A DNA stretch of 64,000 bases, taken from contig NC_090795.1 in the NCBI RefSeq assembly GCF_040054535.1, positions 4,067,501 through 4,131,500 on the forward strand. Reading direction: 5' to 3'. The stretch is from Antennarius striatus. Its lineage: Eukaryota; Chordata; Actinopteri; Lophiiformes; Antennariidae. The notes beneath the pieces were generated by a model. It was not told the origin of the DNA. It saw nothing but the letters and a program-made list of their open reading frames with translations, and did not search any database. Below are positions 45,901 to 56,397 of the stretch, one piece after another (position 1 is the stretch's first letter; each line of letters opens with the position of its first letter). Position numbers and translations under genes: made by a program.

Positions 45901-46023
45901 AACCTGCTCTTTACGCTTCTGCCAGCGGCCACAGGGGCTCTCCTCCAGGATTTCGCTCTCATCCTCGCTCTCTTCTTCCTTCCCCTCCGATCCTGATTTT
46001 CTCTCCGGGACGGACATCGTCAT
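23164..46023 (-). CDS. nrbp2: NRBP2, nuclear receptor binding protein 2 (pseudokinase), complete
   Basis: Catalytically dead kinase-fold adaptor of the NRBP family. Coding exons (5' to 3'): 46023-45904, 28128-28006, 27757-27656, 27504-27415, 27125-27085, 27000-26906, 26790-26767, 26655-26578, 26235-26180, 26102-26007, 25781-25649, 24964-24862, 24780-24730, 24648-24513, 24141-24088, 23904-23841, 23418-23363, 23250-23164. They total 1,509 bases: 502 residues plus TGA (human 501), all frames agreeing. The acidic N-terminus carries ESEDESEILEESPCGRW. The pseudokinase reads FITEYMSSGSLKQFLKK, then IIHGNLTCDT where an active kinase has HRD, and IGSVW where DFG is expected, so no phosphotransfer is likely. 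The C-terminal NGIYPLMNFASTRP and DLASELVHYAFINE match NRBP2 rather than NRBP1. ATG at 46,021-46,023 has G at -3; a second in-frame ATG follows two codons later. Position beside PUF60 and SCRIB agrees with human 8q24.3. Confidence 0.95.
23566..23608. other. Near-perfect hairpin in NRBP2 intron 16
   Basis: TTAATTGACCAA (23,566-23,577) and TTGGTCAATTAA (23,597-23,608) are exact reverse complements. Inside them TAGAGC pairs with GCTCTA around a 5-base loop, with a single G-A mismatch between the two stems: 18 pairs in 43 bases, extendable by one. It could be a structured intronic RNA or the core of a tiny inverted-repeat element. Confidence 0.8.
25049..25512. mobile_element. MITE with CAGTC...GACTG terminal inverted repeats, TA target duplication
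   Basis: A 464-base element in NRBP2 intron 11. The left end reads CAGTCAAACCTCGGTTTTCG and the right end, inverted, CAGTCTACCCTCGGTTTTCG (18 of 20). Each end abuts TA, the pogo/mariner-type target duplication. Subterminal blocks repeat the TTTTCGA-AC motif in both orientations. There is no transposase frame, so it is a non-autonomous element. It lies between exons, away from splice sites. Confidence 0.85.
26767..26790 (-). other. nrbp2: NRBP2 24-nt microexon (WHRLFVN)
   Basis: A 24-base exon with clean AG acceptor (TACAG) and GTGAGA donor, located just after the degenerate DFG position. It completes Val from the previous exon, encodes WHRLFVN and leaves one base for the next codon. Skipping it keeps the frame (GSVWHRLFVNDAG becomes GSDAG). 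NRBP1 is recalled to have isoforms with and without a related segment here. Confidence 0.85.
27566..27612. mobile_element. Short LINE/SINE 3'-tail-like remnant in NRBP2 intron 3
   Basis: The stretch GGACTTTATTCATCCCTTCA followed by GGGAAATTAG resembles the 'actttattgatccc...ggaaatt' tail common to several fish retroposons. Only about 45 bases are recognisable. Low-confidence call from memory of the motif. Confidence 0.35.
28139..28151. repeat. SINE target-site duplication, left copy (in NRBP2 exon 2 polypyrimidine tract)
   Basis: CAGACAGAAACAT; on the minus strand ATGTTTCTGTCTG, forming the distal half of the pyrimidine tract before the exon 2 acceptor. The identical right copy is at 28,518-28,530. 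Confidence 0.9.
28152..28517 (-). mobile_element. tRNA-derived fish SINE, full length, with 13-bp target-site duplications
   Basis: The element is on the minus strand. Its head (28,517 downward) contains a pol III A box TGGCGCAGTGG (28,498-28,508) and B box GGTTCGAGTCC (28,454-28,464). A conserved body follows (with the CGTGGGTTTTCTCCGGG stretch seen in many fish repeats), an internal CA tract at 28,309-28,327, and an (AATG)n tail at about 28,150-28,169. It is flanked by perfect 13-bp direct repeats CAGACAGAAACAT at 28,139-28,151 and 28,518-28,530, which proves target-primed insertion. The 3' end lies 23 bases from the NRBP2 exon 2 acceptor. The exact repeat-family name is not asserted. Confidence 0.85.
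36706..36728. repeat. Short (CA)n tract in NRBP2 intron 1
   Basis: About 11 CA units. Confidence 0.95.
44216..44313. repeat. (TAA)n microsatellite, about 32 copies
   Basis: Uninterrupted TAA/ATA repeat of about 97 bases in NRBP2 intron 1. Poly-Asn and poly-Ile frames across it are artefacts. Confidence 0.98.
45842..45899. repeat. (CA)29 microsatellite adjoining the NRBP2 exon 1 donor
   Basis: On the transcribed strand it is (TG)29, starting about six bases after the exon 1 / intron 1 boundary at 45,904 (CAG followed by GTTGG and then the repeat). The repeat therefore lies immediately next to the 5' splice site. Confidence 0.97.
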
Positions 46024-46700
46024 CTTCACGCAGTATCTGTCCAGATTTCCAGCCCCAGAACCTTGGAACACCTCGCCTCTTGGCTCCCTCAACACTGTCT
46101 GTTGTGGATCAGACGAGACGAGCGGCAGCGCAGAGAGAGAGAGCTTGTCTGCGCAAAGAAGAACCCCCCCCCCTCCAACGACACCAGCCGCTGTAAGCTC
46201 CCTCGGCGCTTAAAACATCTTGCGGAGGAAAAAAAAAAAGGGTATTTAATTAAAGCTGATGAGCAGGCAACCCTCAGTTGGAAAGAAACCTTACTTCATA
46301 TGTTTAAAAAAAAACAACAACACATCGCAAGGTCGCTGGAAGAACCGAACAGGGTGGGAAATAGATCCCAGACTTCATGCGCCCTGTCGGCTGGTCGAGA
46401 AATAATTTTCTGCTAATCTGCCCTCCTCCTAAATGAAACGAGTCGGGCGTAAAAGCGCACACACCGAGGCAGGATGATTCTCCGAGAGTCCGCTGCGTTC
46501 GCGGTTCGCCGTGGATTTCTGTTTTTGTGGCTTCTTCTATCGACCATCTTCCACATGCAGCATTGTCGGCGTTGGTGGATCAGAAGCTGAGGGCTCCTGG
46601 CAGGGCAGTGTGCGCAGTGGGGATGGAGTACCGTAAAGTCACTAGTGTGTGCGCACGGACAATTTACGCAGGAGCGCAGATCCATTCTAAAGGAGGCAAA
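46024..46700 (-). promoter_or_regulatory. nrbp2: NRBP2 5' UTR and probable promoter
   Basis: Sequence upstream of the NRBP2 ATG is CpG-containing and G+C-rich compared with flanks. The frame stays open upstream of the ATG for about 24 codons without homology. No TATA box or definite start site was recognised. Confidence 0.5.
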
Positions 46701-48786
46701 GAAAAAAGCCTATACAGCATCTAACAACCACTGAAACTTGAAGCAGGTCGGATTTCTGAATGGACACATGTAGTTTATTCCTTCTAGTAACTAAATACCA
46801 GGAAAGAAAGTTCAGATATTTTCATATAGGTAATATCAGCATGTTGGGACTATTGAGGATCTTACATTTAATCAAATACAGAAAGAAGAAGTTACTTGAA
46901 TTTTTCAAAATCTAAAGAAAATAGTTCAAATTCTCAAACTATCCAGACACCTGAGAGATGCACATTCAACTTTCTATTGTTTCTATGTACCAGAAATCAT
47001 CACTGAGACTCAACCCACTCACAGGCTGTGTCTTAATTTAACTTGTAACCATGGAAATAAAAAAAGAAACTGTTCCAAATGGCAAAAGTCTCCACTTTGT
47101 GTTATGAAATGATGTGTGCACAAAGCTGTGAAGTATAACTTCAAATACCTTGCAGACATGAGGTGTTTGTGGAAAAACTGGCTTCATTGCATGGAAAAGC
47201 CCAGTCACACATCTCTCCTTCAAAATATATAGATACCGAAACTGAGAGATGATCGATTGGTTCTTAATAGATCCTGAAGAAACAGAGTGATTTGTGTGTG
47301 TTTCTCTTTTCTCTCTTTAACCCAGGTCAAACAAGCATTGTTTGAATTCAGATTAGATTTTAACAGCGATATGGACTCTGCTCGGCCGCCTTGCTGGATG
47401 TTCTTGTGTGTTATTGTGGTTAAGTTGTGTGTCTGTGAAATCATTTTATACATTTTTATGGCTGTTAGACACCTCTGTCTGATAAATTAATTGACTCGCC
47501 TACAAGAAATGTCAGTGTGTGTGAGTCAGGGCCCCTGGGCCTTCGGTAGCTCACCTGGACTGTGCTCCCAAACTGAGGCGTTCAGGGACATCACAGAGAC
47601 GTGGGAGTTTCTTACGTTCTACCTTCTGAAATCTGTGTGGACTCTTATACAGCAATATGTGCTATATATGAGTATATTTTCAGTTTAATCCCCTATGGTT
47701 ACTAACAAGTCAGCCACCAGACCCCCCCTGACTCCGGTGGCTAATCAGACCTCCTTCCTTCCCCCTTTTTGGTCCCTCTACTGAACACAGCAAACGTTGT
47801 TATCATGATTTTTGACAGCTAAATACACCGTGGAAATACAACTCCTATCAGGAAGTGTTAATGTCATAATTTAATGCCAAGCACGCCCTGACGTGTTGTA
47901 TGTCTGAGTATATCATAATGCATTATTTCTCTGAGTATGTCAAAGTGTTAAGTTTATTGCGACATAAACCCAAACTAACAAAATCTGCATTCAAGCTGAG
48001 AACACTGCAGCAGTCACTAGAACCAGAACCTAAGCCAGAGCAGGTCTGACAAGAGTCTGACTGCTTCACATGTTAATAAAAAGATAAAGCACCTTTTGTA
48101 CCTTCATAAGGAGCGCCTGTGGTCTAATAAACCGCAGTTTGGAGGGTCACTGAGTGACAGGAAAGCAAATTACCAATAAAAACCAGCTGATATTAAACTT
48201 CACTAACTAATGATGAACATTAATTGGCACATAAAGAGTGAATATCTATGATTTATTATATCCCAGTCCATGAATATCTGGAGAAGCATTTTGTTTTAAA
48301 TTATCAAATTGTTCAGCATCCATTGGTTAGTGATCACTAGAACATTTAACACCAACAACGAAGACTGTTTACAGTCAGGCAGCAAGTGACAGTCAGCAAA
48401 AATTTAAAGTGAAATGATAAAATTGATAAAAAAGAAAATCCTTTCATGACAGGAGTCCTGAAGGCTTATGTCAAATTTAATTTATTCCAATTACTGAATA
48501 AACTATAACCAGTTATGCATCAGTTTGAGCACAATCCAGATTAAAAACGGTTCTCAAACCAGATTACCCAGTACAGAATTATACACTTGTGTGTATCATG
48601 GGAACCGTTGCAGATAATATAATCTTTGTTGGCCATCTAGTGGTTCTGGTTTGAACACACCAGAGGCCATCTTGTAAGAGTGAAATTTTCAGCAGTGATA
48701 TTCGTGAAGTCATTTATTTTTAGTCTTGGTGAAAGAAGCAGAAAAGATAATGGCATATATAATGATAGGATGTTTTATTGTGCGGT
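46701..48786. other. NRBP2-lectin spacer, nothing recognised
   Basis: About 2 kb of AT-rich sequence with no recognisable coding exon, RNA gene or transposon end on either strand. Confidence 0.5.
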
Positions 48787-48881
48787 TCAATAACACAGCT
48801 TTATTTGTTTTTCTAGAATCACAAGCATTTGTTCACATTTATTCATATTTACCAGCCTTGCAGGATGATGGAAACTTTGTC
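48787..48881 (+). pseudogene. Inverted relic of a lily-type lectin gene
   Basis: On the plus strand, opposite to the array, AACACAGCTTTATTTG and a following TCTAGAATCACAAGCA match the end of L1's intron 1 and exon 2 start (AACACAGCTTTTATTTG, CCAGAATCATGAGCA), with the start codon changed. At 48,861 CAG followed by GATGATGGAAACTTTGTC matches the terminal-exon acceptor and codons DDGNFV of the live genes with one change in 18. Most of exon 2 and intron 2 is missing, and the relic then runs into a (GATA)n tract. Two independent matches in the right order make chance unlikely. Confidence 0.7.
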
Positions 48882-48895
48882 TGTGACAGATAGAT

Positions 48896-48907
48896 TAGTT
48901 AGTTAGT

Positions 48908-49005
<98 letters not shown>
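48896..49005. repeat. (GATA)n microsatellite
   Basis: About 27 tetranucleotide copies (ATAG/GATA), preceded by a few TTAG units. It directly follows the lectin relic. Confidence 0.97.
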
Positions 49006-49053
49006 TTTTGGATGTCAGACTGTTTTTCTCCTACTTCTTGTAGTCACTGCAAC

Positions 49054-49159
<106 letters not shown>

Positions 49160-49360
49160 CTAATCAGTTTAAGTGCTCCAGGAAGTTGAGATAGTCTTCT
49201 CAAGAGGAAGTTTTTACTTTGGGGAAACTCTGTGAAACTCTTCATCACTTGCCAAGTGCCTTGTTTGAAATGATATGAAAGTACTTGAAAGTAATCAAGC
49301 ATGGCATTTACAATGGTCAGAGTAGTTTAATGTGGCACTAACTGGTAAATTATTGATACC

Positions 49361-49535
49361 CATAAGCACATTTCCCCATATTTCTGTCAAGTCTCAGCAA
49401 GAGAATGAATAGTAGAAGAATAGAAAGCAATCTGGTCACATCTGTGACAGGGATGCAGGTTTTAAATAACAGTATGATTAGCAGGATGTTCAGGAAGTTG
49501 TTTGGATTAGGGACAACCCCTACACAAACACTCAT
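49361..49535. repeat. Local dispersed repeat, copy 1
   Basis: Contains CATTTCCCCATATTTC, GAATGAATAGTAGA, ACAGTATGATTAGCAGGATG and TTCAGGAAGT in order. The same blocks recur at 52,070-52,225 and 52,560-52,690, partly diverged, so this is an old local duplication around the first lectin gene. Confidence 0.75.
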
Positions 49536-49793
49536 TTACAGTACATTTGCATTGTTTTAAAAAAATTTTTTATTGTCTTCAGTTTTAGAATTTAACATAA
49601 GAACTTTCCAAATAGTAAGAAAATCTTTGTAATGTGGCTTCACACCTGTAGTACAAGTTAATATGTTCAAAAGAACAAAAACATCACAAGTAAATGTGTT
49701 TGCAGGCATTTAAACACACGGTTAGATTATATGTAATATAAGATAATGACATCACCTAATATATAATTTATGTCCAGAAACATCAATCTAAAT

Positions 49794-50366
49794 CATAGGT
49801 GTCCAAACGTTTTGTAAGGAGGTTTGATCATTTGGATGTGTCTGAACTCCGACAGTCCCTGACGACAATGTTTTTAAAGCAGTCAAAGATGAACATAAAT
49901 GTTCTGTTCTTGTTCAAGTTCCTAACAGACAGAGTCTGATCACACAAATACATGAAGCCAAACCAGCTGAAGACTTTCTTTGTGAATGTGTGCATCTCTG
50001 GAAACTTGTCCCAATTCAGCTGCCAGTAAAAAGACATGAGAAAGAGCTGCAGGTGTTGCTTTGGGAGTCAGTGTCACACTGCAGCTCCAGTAGCTCCTTC
50101 AGGTGACAGCAGGGTCAACTTTGTCAACTTTCCTTAATCTACTTCCTGCAGAGCAAATTTCATTGGCTGCAAACACCTGCAGAGTTCTCCACAACATGGG
50201 CTGTGATTGGTCCACCAGTCAGGCTTCTTCTTCTTTGAAGGTTTATGTTAGTTGACATACTTACACGATACTGCCTCCATCAGCTGAGAAATGGAACTAT
50301 ATGCTTAAATTTTTATACAAAGCGCAAGGGGCAAATAAAATCTATGATGGACTTTGGACATGCTTG
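49794..50366 (-). mobile_element. hAT DNA transposon, deleted relic with 8-bp target duplication
   Basis: A 573-base element flanked by perfect 8-bp direct repeats ATCTAAAT (49,786-49,793 and 50,367-50,374), the hAT signature. The ends share CA and TGTCCAAA in inverted orientation (left CATAGGTGTCCAAACG; right, inverted, CAAGCATGTCCAAAGT). Inside, on the minus strand, ELLELQCDTDS (about 50,070-50,102) and FTKKVFSWFGFMYLCDQT followed by NLNKNR (50,037-49,828) match the C-terminal dimerisation region of Charlie/ZBED-type hAT transposases. A frameshift separates the two pieces and the N-terminal catalytic part is gone. It is inactive and not a host gene. Confidence 0.85.
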
Positions 50367-50741
50367 ATCTAAATACTGTAGTCTCTTGTTTTTAAAAGGT
50401 ATGAAAACCATAAGAACATTAAAATATTAACCCAAAGTGTGACTTGATATTTGAATTTCCAAATTTACAACTCAATTCTGTGATGGAGTCTGAGATAAAT
50501 TCTGAAAATAATTTAAAGTTGAGAATTTTGTGACAACACTGCTGCAAGTGAAGCTTGAGTTTTACTTATGTTTTAATTAATTGATCTGTTGAGTTATTTG
50601 TTTGTCTACGTTGTCGCTCAGACTCCTGCTACTGTTTGAACACCAGCATTAATTCTGACAAATTATGTATTATTTGATAAAAACATGTCAGAAATGCTTT
50701 CAAATAAAGAAAAAAAAATCAGTAGAAGTGAAACATTTAAT

Positions 50742-50747
50742 TTTATT
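50742..50747 (-). terminator. Lectin L1 poly(A) signal
   Basis: AATAAA on the minus strand 75 bases past the L1 stop. The same signal is at nearly the same distance in the other copies. Confidence 0.7.
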
Positions 50748-50822
50748 TGATTCCATGCCACAGACCAGGGTTCAATTCATGTTTCCTTGTAAAGATGACT
50801 TTTGTCATGTCACCATAAATTT

Positions 50823-51344
50823 TCACATTTTTTTTCCAGAGCAGTAATCAGACCTCCAGATTTTTTGCGCCTCCCTGTACAGCTCCAGTTTGCCGTCATC
50901 GGTCAGCTGCAGGCGACACATGTTGGCTTCCAATCTGTCAGTTTTTGTGCTCCACACCGCACCGTCATTTTCATCGTACATGACCAGGTTGCAGTCACCT
51001 TGCAAGCACAAGCGGAAACCATTGCATCCACATGTGTCTGAAGCCCAGACAGCCTTGTCATCATCAGTATAGATGACAAAGTTACCATCATTCTGAGGGG
51101 AAGAAAGACATATTAGGATGGATTCAAAACATTCTTTGAACTGAATTTTGTTTTTTAAATATCTAAATCATCCAGGTGAAAGCATTTGAATTTTGATGGA
51201 TTTCTGTGATTTGGTTGGACTTCTGACCTACCAAAAACAATCTGATTCCTTTACCTGAAAAAAAGCATTAAATTTTCCATTGTTGGACCTCAGGGAGTCT
51301 CCCTTGCGGAGCTCATTATGTTTGGACAGATAGTTCCTGCTCAT
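50823..51344 (-). CDS. Lectin L1: lily-type (GNA-like) mannose-binding lectin, pufflectin-type
   Basis: Predicted 119-residue B-type lectin. Coding exons are 51344-51255 and 51092-50823 (TGA), preceded by a 5' UTR exon (about 51,516-51,560; donor GTAAGT). The protein starts MSRNYLSKHNELRKGD; no signal peptide is visible, which is also true of the other copies, so secretion into mucus would be non-classical. Two mannose-binding motifs QxDxNxVxY are intact: QNDGNFVIY (across the exon junction) and QGDCNLVMY. The third repeat (TDDGKLELY) has lost the key residues. L1 is the most divergent copy: it carries an extra residue and two added cysteines (DTCGCNGF), and ends SGKKM. Family members known from pufferfish occur in skin and gut mucus and bind mannose, bacteria or parasites; that role is inferred here. 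Confidence 0.9.
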
Positions 51345-51589
51345 GATTCTGGAACACAAATAAAAGCTGTGTTGTTAAATACAGTTTTAAAAAGACTGTG
51401 ATTTACATGTAATTAATGGGATTTATTTGATCTTTTTAAATGAAAGCGTATCTCGCAGTAAGATGTTATCTGTTAAAAACTTCCATCCATCACTAGAACA
51501 GTATCATATACTTACAGGCTTGAATGTTGAACCCCAGCCAGACTGCAAGCAGAGGAAAAGATATGAAGTGAAAGATTAAAATTCATGGA

Positions 51590-51596
51590 TTTTATA
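51590..51596 (-). promoter_or_regulatory. L1 TATA box
   Basis: Minus strand CAGGTGTATAAAA, about 30 bases upstream of the presumed 5' UTR exon. The same 13-base motif is found before L2-L5. Confidence 0.8.
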
Positions 51597-52069
51597 CACC
51601 TGGATAAATGGGCGGAGCCAGAGAGGGGAGTGTCATCCCACTGTATGCAAATGATCAAATTACATTACCAGTAAGTCAGTCCAAAATAAAATAAAGCCGG
51701 TTGTGCAAGACATAGATTGGCATGGTCACTGAAAGCACATTGTGCGACTGACTCAACATCAGCATCAACAATTTTTTCCCATAAGCCTCATTTGTGTGAA
51801 GGAAAAAACCCCTCTGTAAGAAACAAGGCACACATTTTCAAAAGATTTTTGCAAATAAAATTGGAAAGTAAAGGAGCGCTTCATGTTTCTGTGTGCAAGC
51901 CTGGAAATTACATTTTGATAAACCTTTCACACTCATGATAAACTACTTTCTTTATGCTTCAGGACACACTTGTCAGAAGCAGATGCAACCTAATGGCAAC
52001 CACCCATGGCCATAGTAATAGTCAGAGTGGTTTCATGTGGAGCAGCTTTGGTAAATTATTGATATCCGT

Positions 52070-52225
52070 AACCACATTTCCCCATATTTCCGCCAAGCCT
52101 CTGCATGAGAATGAATAGTAGAGATTAAAACACAACCTGGTCAGATCTGTGAAGGTAACAGTATGATTAAATAGTAAATAACAGTAAGATTAGAAGGACG
52201 TTCAGGAAGTGGTTTGGGTTTGGGA
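52070..52225. repeat. Local dispersed repeat, copy 2
   Basis: Shares CATTTCCCCATATTTC, GAATGAATAGTAGA and GTTCAGGAAGT with 49,361-49,535 and 52,560-52,690; contains an internal partial duplication. Confidence 0.7.
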
Positions 52226-52304
52226 AAGCACCTCCACCTCCAGCATGAGGTTTAAAAGTTGATTAAAAAAACCAGCTCCGTTCCAGCTGGATGAAGAAAG
52301 ACCA

Positions 52305-52321
52305 TAGCACACACACGCACG

Positions 52322-52399
<78 letters not shown>
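52305..52399. repeat. (CA)n microsatellite
   Basis: CA tract beginning with a few CACG units; preceded by GGATGAAGAAAGA, the same leader found before the CA tracts at 55,001, 59,661 and 62,261. Confidence 0.97.
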
Positions 52400-52559
52400 A
52401 AAAGTCCAATGTAAATCTGTAAATCCAGGATAAATTTGATAATTGTAAAACTACAAATATCTAACAATGCATACAGTGTGACGTCTCTGATCATGCTTAT
52501 GCTGCCCCGAAATTTCTTCACTGTCGGACTAATAAAGGAACATCTAATCTTTTATCGTT

Positions 52560-52690
52560 ATGACAATGAATAGTAGAGATTAAAAATCAACCTGTTCAAA
52601 TCTGTGAAGGTGATACAGGTTTTAAATCACAGTATGATTAGCAGGATGTTAAGGAAGTGGTTCAGGTTTGGGAAACCCCTCCACAAACAT
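52560..52690. repeat. Local dispersed repeat, copy 3
   Basis: Shares GAATAGTAGA, CACAGTATGATTAGCAGGAT and GGAAGTGGTT with the copies at 49,361 and 52,070. Confidence 0.7.
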
Positions 52691-53560
52691 ACTTTCAGTT
52701 CATCTCTCAGGCCCTCTGTGGCAATTTTAGCTTTACTTGGCCATGACTGATTAAAATGATGTACTGAAATGATGTAAAGCTCTCATGAAAGTTCAGTCAG
52801 GAGGATTACTCTTGTACACACTTTGGCCATCAGTTGAACAGCATGGTGACGCCTCATTTCTTAGCTCATCACCTATTTGCTGTAAATAGCATGATCTACA
52901 TTTAAAAAAAGTTAATAAAATGAAAATAATTTTTTTGTTAATCTTGGACATTTTAAAGACTCTGATCACCACTGAAGCCTCATAGCCTTACTATTAAAAT
53001 AATTGTTTCTGTATTCTTGTAATAAATAATTAAAAATTCAAATGTTTAAAGCAGCCTTCCAAGGGTAAAAATCCTGTAAATTATTTAATGTTTGGACGTT
53101 TTGAGCAAGTACAAAGTTGTTGAAGTCATTTTTCAAGGAGAAATCGATGCATGATATTTTATGAGCAGCTTTTTTTGTACATCTACATTATTGTAACTGA
53201 AGTCTCCAGAGGATCGCAGATTTGAAAAAGGCACAAGGACTATTTCTGATTACTGCTGCTCAGGGGAGATTCTCGTCCACAACGATCTTCTGTTGTAATG
53301 AGCAATTACCTTAATTTAATTCAAGTGTACCTCCTGATTGAAATACTTTTAAATATCAAAATGCACAATATTTTACATTATTTTTCTTCAAACAGACACC
53401 AGATTCTTGTCTCATCCAAAAAAGTTAACTGTGTAATATTTTGTGTTATGATGACTGAAGTTGATTAATTTCACACCACTTTCAGCTTTCTCTATCAATC
53501 TCCTCAAAACTCAGCAAAAAAGGAAATTTTTAACACATTTATAAATTTTGACAATGTGCT

Positions 53561-53566
53561 TTTATT
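53561..53566 (-). terminator. Lectin L2 poly(A) signal
   Basis: AATAAA on the minus strand 75 bases past the L2 stop. Confidence 0.7.
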
Positions 53567-53640
53567 TGATTCCACATCACAGACCAGGTTTTGATTCAGG
53601 TGACTTTTACTTGCAGAATATGTGCTTTCACAACAAAATT

Positions 53641-54147
53641 TTACAATTTCTTTCCAGTGCTTTCAGCAGAGCTCCAGATTCTTTGTGCCTCCCTGTACAG
53701 CTCCAGTTTGCCTTCATCGGTCAGCTGCAGGCGACACATGTTGGCCTCTAACTTGCCAGACCATGAGCTCCACCGTGCATCATTACGTTCATTGTACAGA
53801 ATCAGGTTGCAGTTTCCCTGCAGACACAGGCGGAACGCATCTGAGCCATCAGTACCTGTAGCCCAGAGAGCCTTTCCATGGGTATAGATGACAAAGTTGC
53901 CATCATCCTGCAGCACAGAAGGACAAATTAGGATGCAATTGATACAACCTCTAGAAGTGAATGAAATCTTTCTTTAATATCTAAAATCCTCCAGGTATAA
54001 TAATGTGAACGTGGATGGACTTCTGTTGGCTTACTGTAAACAATCTGCTCCTCTTACCTGGAAAATAGCTTCAAACATTTTGTTGTTGGACAGCAGGGAG
54101 TCTCCCTTGCGGAGCTCATCATTCTTGGACATGTAGTTCCTGCTCAT
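53641..54147 (-). CDS. Lectin L2: lily-type mannose-binding lectin, class A
   Basis: Predicted 118 residues from exons 54147-54058 (MSRNYMSKNDELRKGD...FEAIFQ) and 53907-53641 (DDGNFVIY...STGKKL, TAA). A 5' UTR exon starts at 54,266 on its donor side. The first sugar-binding motif is intact (QDDGNFVIY). The second is degenerate, QGNCNLILY, with Asp changed to Asn and Val to Ile; the third (TDEGKLELY) is lost. Class A (L2, L4, L6) therefore keeps only one canonical site, unlike L1 and class B (L3, L5). The exon 2 codons ELRKGD match L3 rather than L4/L6. Paired with L3 in a duplicated block. Confidence 0.9.
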
Positions 54148-54337
54148 GATTCTGGAACAACAAGGAAACTTGTGTTGTTGAAAAATCAATCAATTTAAAT
54201 TGTTTAAATTGCTTAAGAATAGGTCCATCTATATGAAAGTAAATTCAGATACTACCAATACTCACAGGCTGGAATGTTGAACCTCAGTCAGACTGCAGGC
54301 AGAGGAAGAGGAGTGAAGTGACAGAAATTAAAGTGAC

Positions 54338-54344
54338 TTTTATA
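54338..54344 (-). promoter_or_regulatory. L2 TATA box
   Basis: CAGGTGTATAAAAG on the minus strand, preceded by CTCCCACGTTT, all shared with L3-L5. Confidence 0.8.
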
Positions 54345-55599
<1,255 letters not shown>

Positions 55600-55605
55600 T
55601 TTATT
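55600..55605 (-). terminator. Lectin L3 poly(A) signal
   Basis: AATAAA on the minus strand 104 bases past the L3 stop. Confidence 0.7.
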
Positions 55606-55708
55606 TGTTTGCAAATCAAAGTAGGTTGGTTTGATTCATGATCACATGGAAAGACTTTTTCTCGTTGTGCATTCAGGTTCAACAAGCTTTTCATGGCATG
55701 ATAACATT

Positions 55709-56206
55709 TTAATATTTCTTTCCAGTGTTTTCAGCAGAGCTCCAGATTTTTTGCGCCTCCCTGTACAGCTCCAGTGCGCCACCATCGGTGATCCGCAGGT
55801 GACACATGTTGGCCTCTAATGTGTAGGAGTTTGTGCTCCACACGGCGCCATCGTTACAGTCATACATGACCAGGTTGCAGTCCCCCTGCAGAACCACGCG
55901 GAACCCGTCTGACCCATTAGTGCCTGAAGCCCAGGCAGCCTTTCCATTGGTGTAGATGACAAAGTTACCATCATCCTGCAGCACAGAAGGACAAATTAGG
56001 ATATGATACAAACATTTTCTCACAAGTGAATGATGTTTCTTTAATACGTATCTAAAATCATCCAGGTATAATGATGGACTTCTGTCGGCCTACAGATAAC
56101 AATCTGGTCCTCTTACCTGGAAAATAGCGACCCATTTTCCATTGTTGGACTGCAGGGAGTCTCCCTTGCGGAGCTCATCATTCTTGGACATGTAGTTCCT
56201 GCTCAT
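55709..56206 (-). CDS. Lectin L3: lily-type mannose-binding lectin, class B
   Basis: Predicted 118 residues from exons 56206-56117 (MSRNYMSKNDELRKGDSLQS...AIFQ) and 55975-55709 (DDGNFVIY...NTGKKY, TAA). A 5' UTR exon begins at 56,319. Two sugar-binding motifs are canonical, QDDGNFVIY and QGDCNLVMY; the third (TDGGALELY) is degenerate. The terminal exon differs from class A mainly in the middle (GFRVVLQ, NDGAVWSTNS) and near RITDGGALELY. The predicted protein is identical to that of L5. Confidence 0.9.
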
Positions 56207-56390
56207 GATTCTGGAACAACAAGAAAACTTGTGTTGATCAATCAATCAATTTGGATAGTTTCTAGTTGAGAATTGATCCATCTGTATGAAATTAAATTCA
56301 GATACTACCAATACTCACAGGCTGGGATGTTGAACCTCAGTCAGACTGCAGGCAGAGGAAGAGGAGTGAAGTGAAAGAAGTTACAATGAC

Positions 56391-56397
56391 TTTTATA
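56391..56397 (-). promoter_or_regulatory. L3 TATA box
   Basis: CAGGTGTATAAAAG on the minus strand; same setting as L5. Confidence 0.8.

Larger units (their letters stand above)
51601..53560. other. L1-L2 spacer with local repeats and CA tract
   Basis: Contains local repeat copies at 52,070-52,225 and 52,560-52,690, a CA tract at 52,305-52,399, and a retroposon-tail-like motif (GGACTAATAAAGGAACATCT, 52,526-52,545, low confidence). The last part (from about 53,240) is homologous to the sequence downstream of L4 and L6. No further gene is recognised. Confidence 0.6.

Noticed and set aside
53548-53887. Plus-strand open frames across the lectin terminal exons (also at 50,802, 55,631, 58,309, 60,287, 63,406)
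   Set aside because: They are antisense shadows of the lectin exons. Their recurrence simply follows the duplication of the genes.
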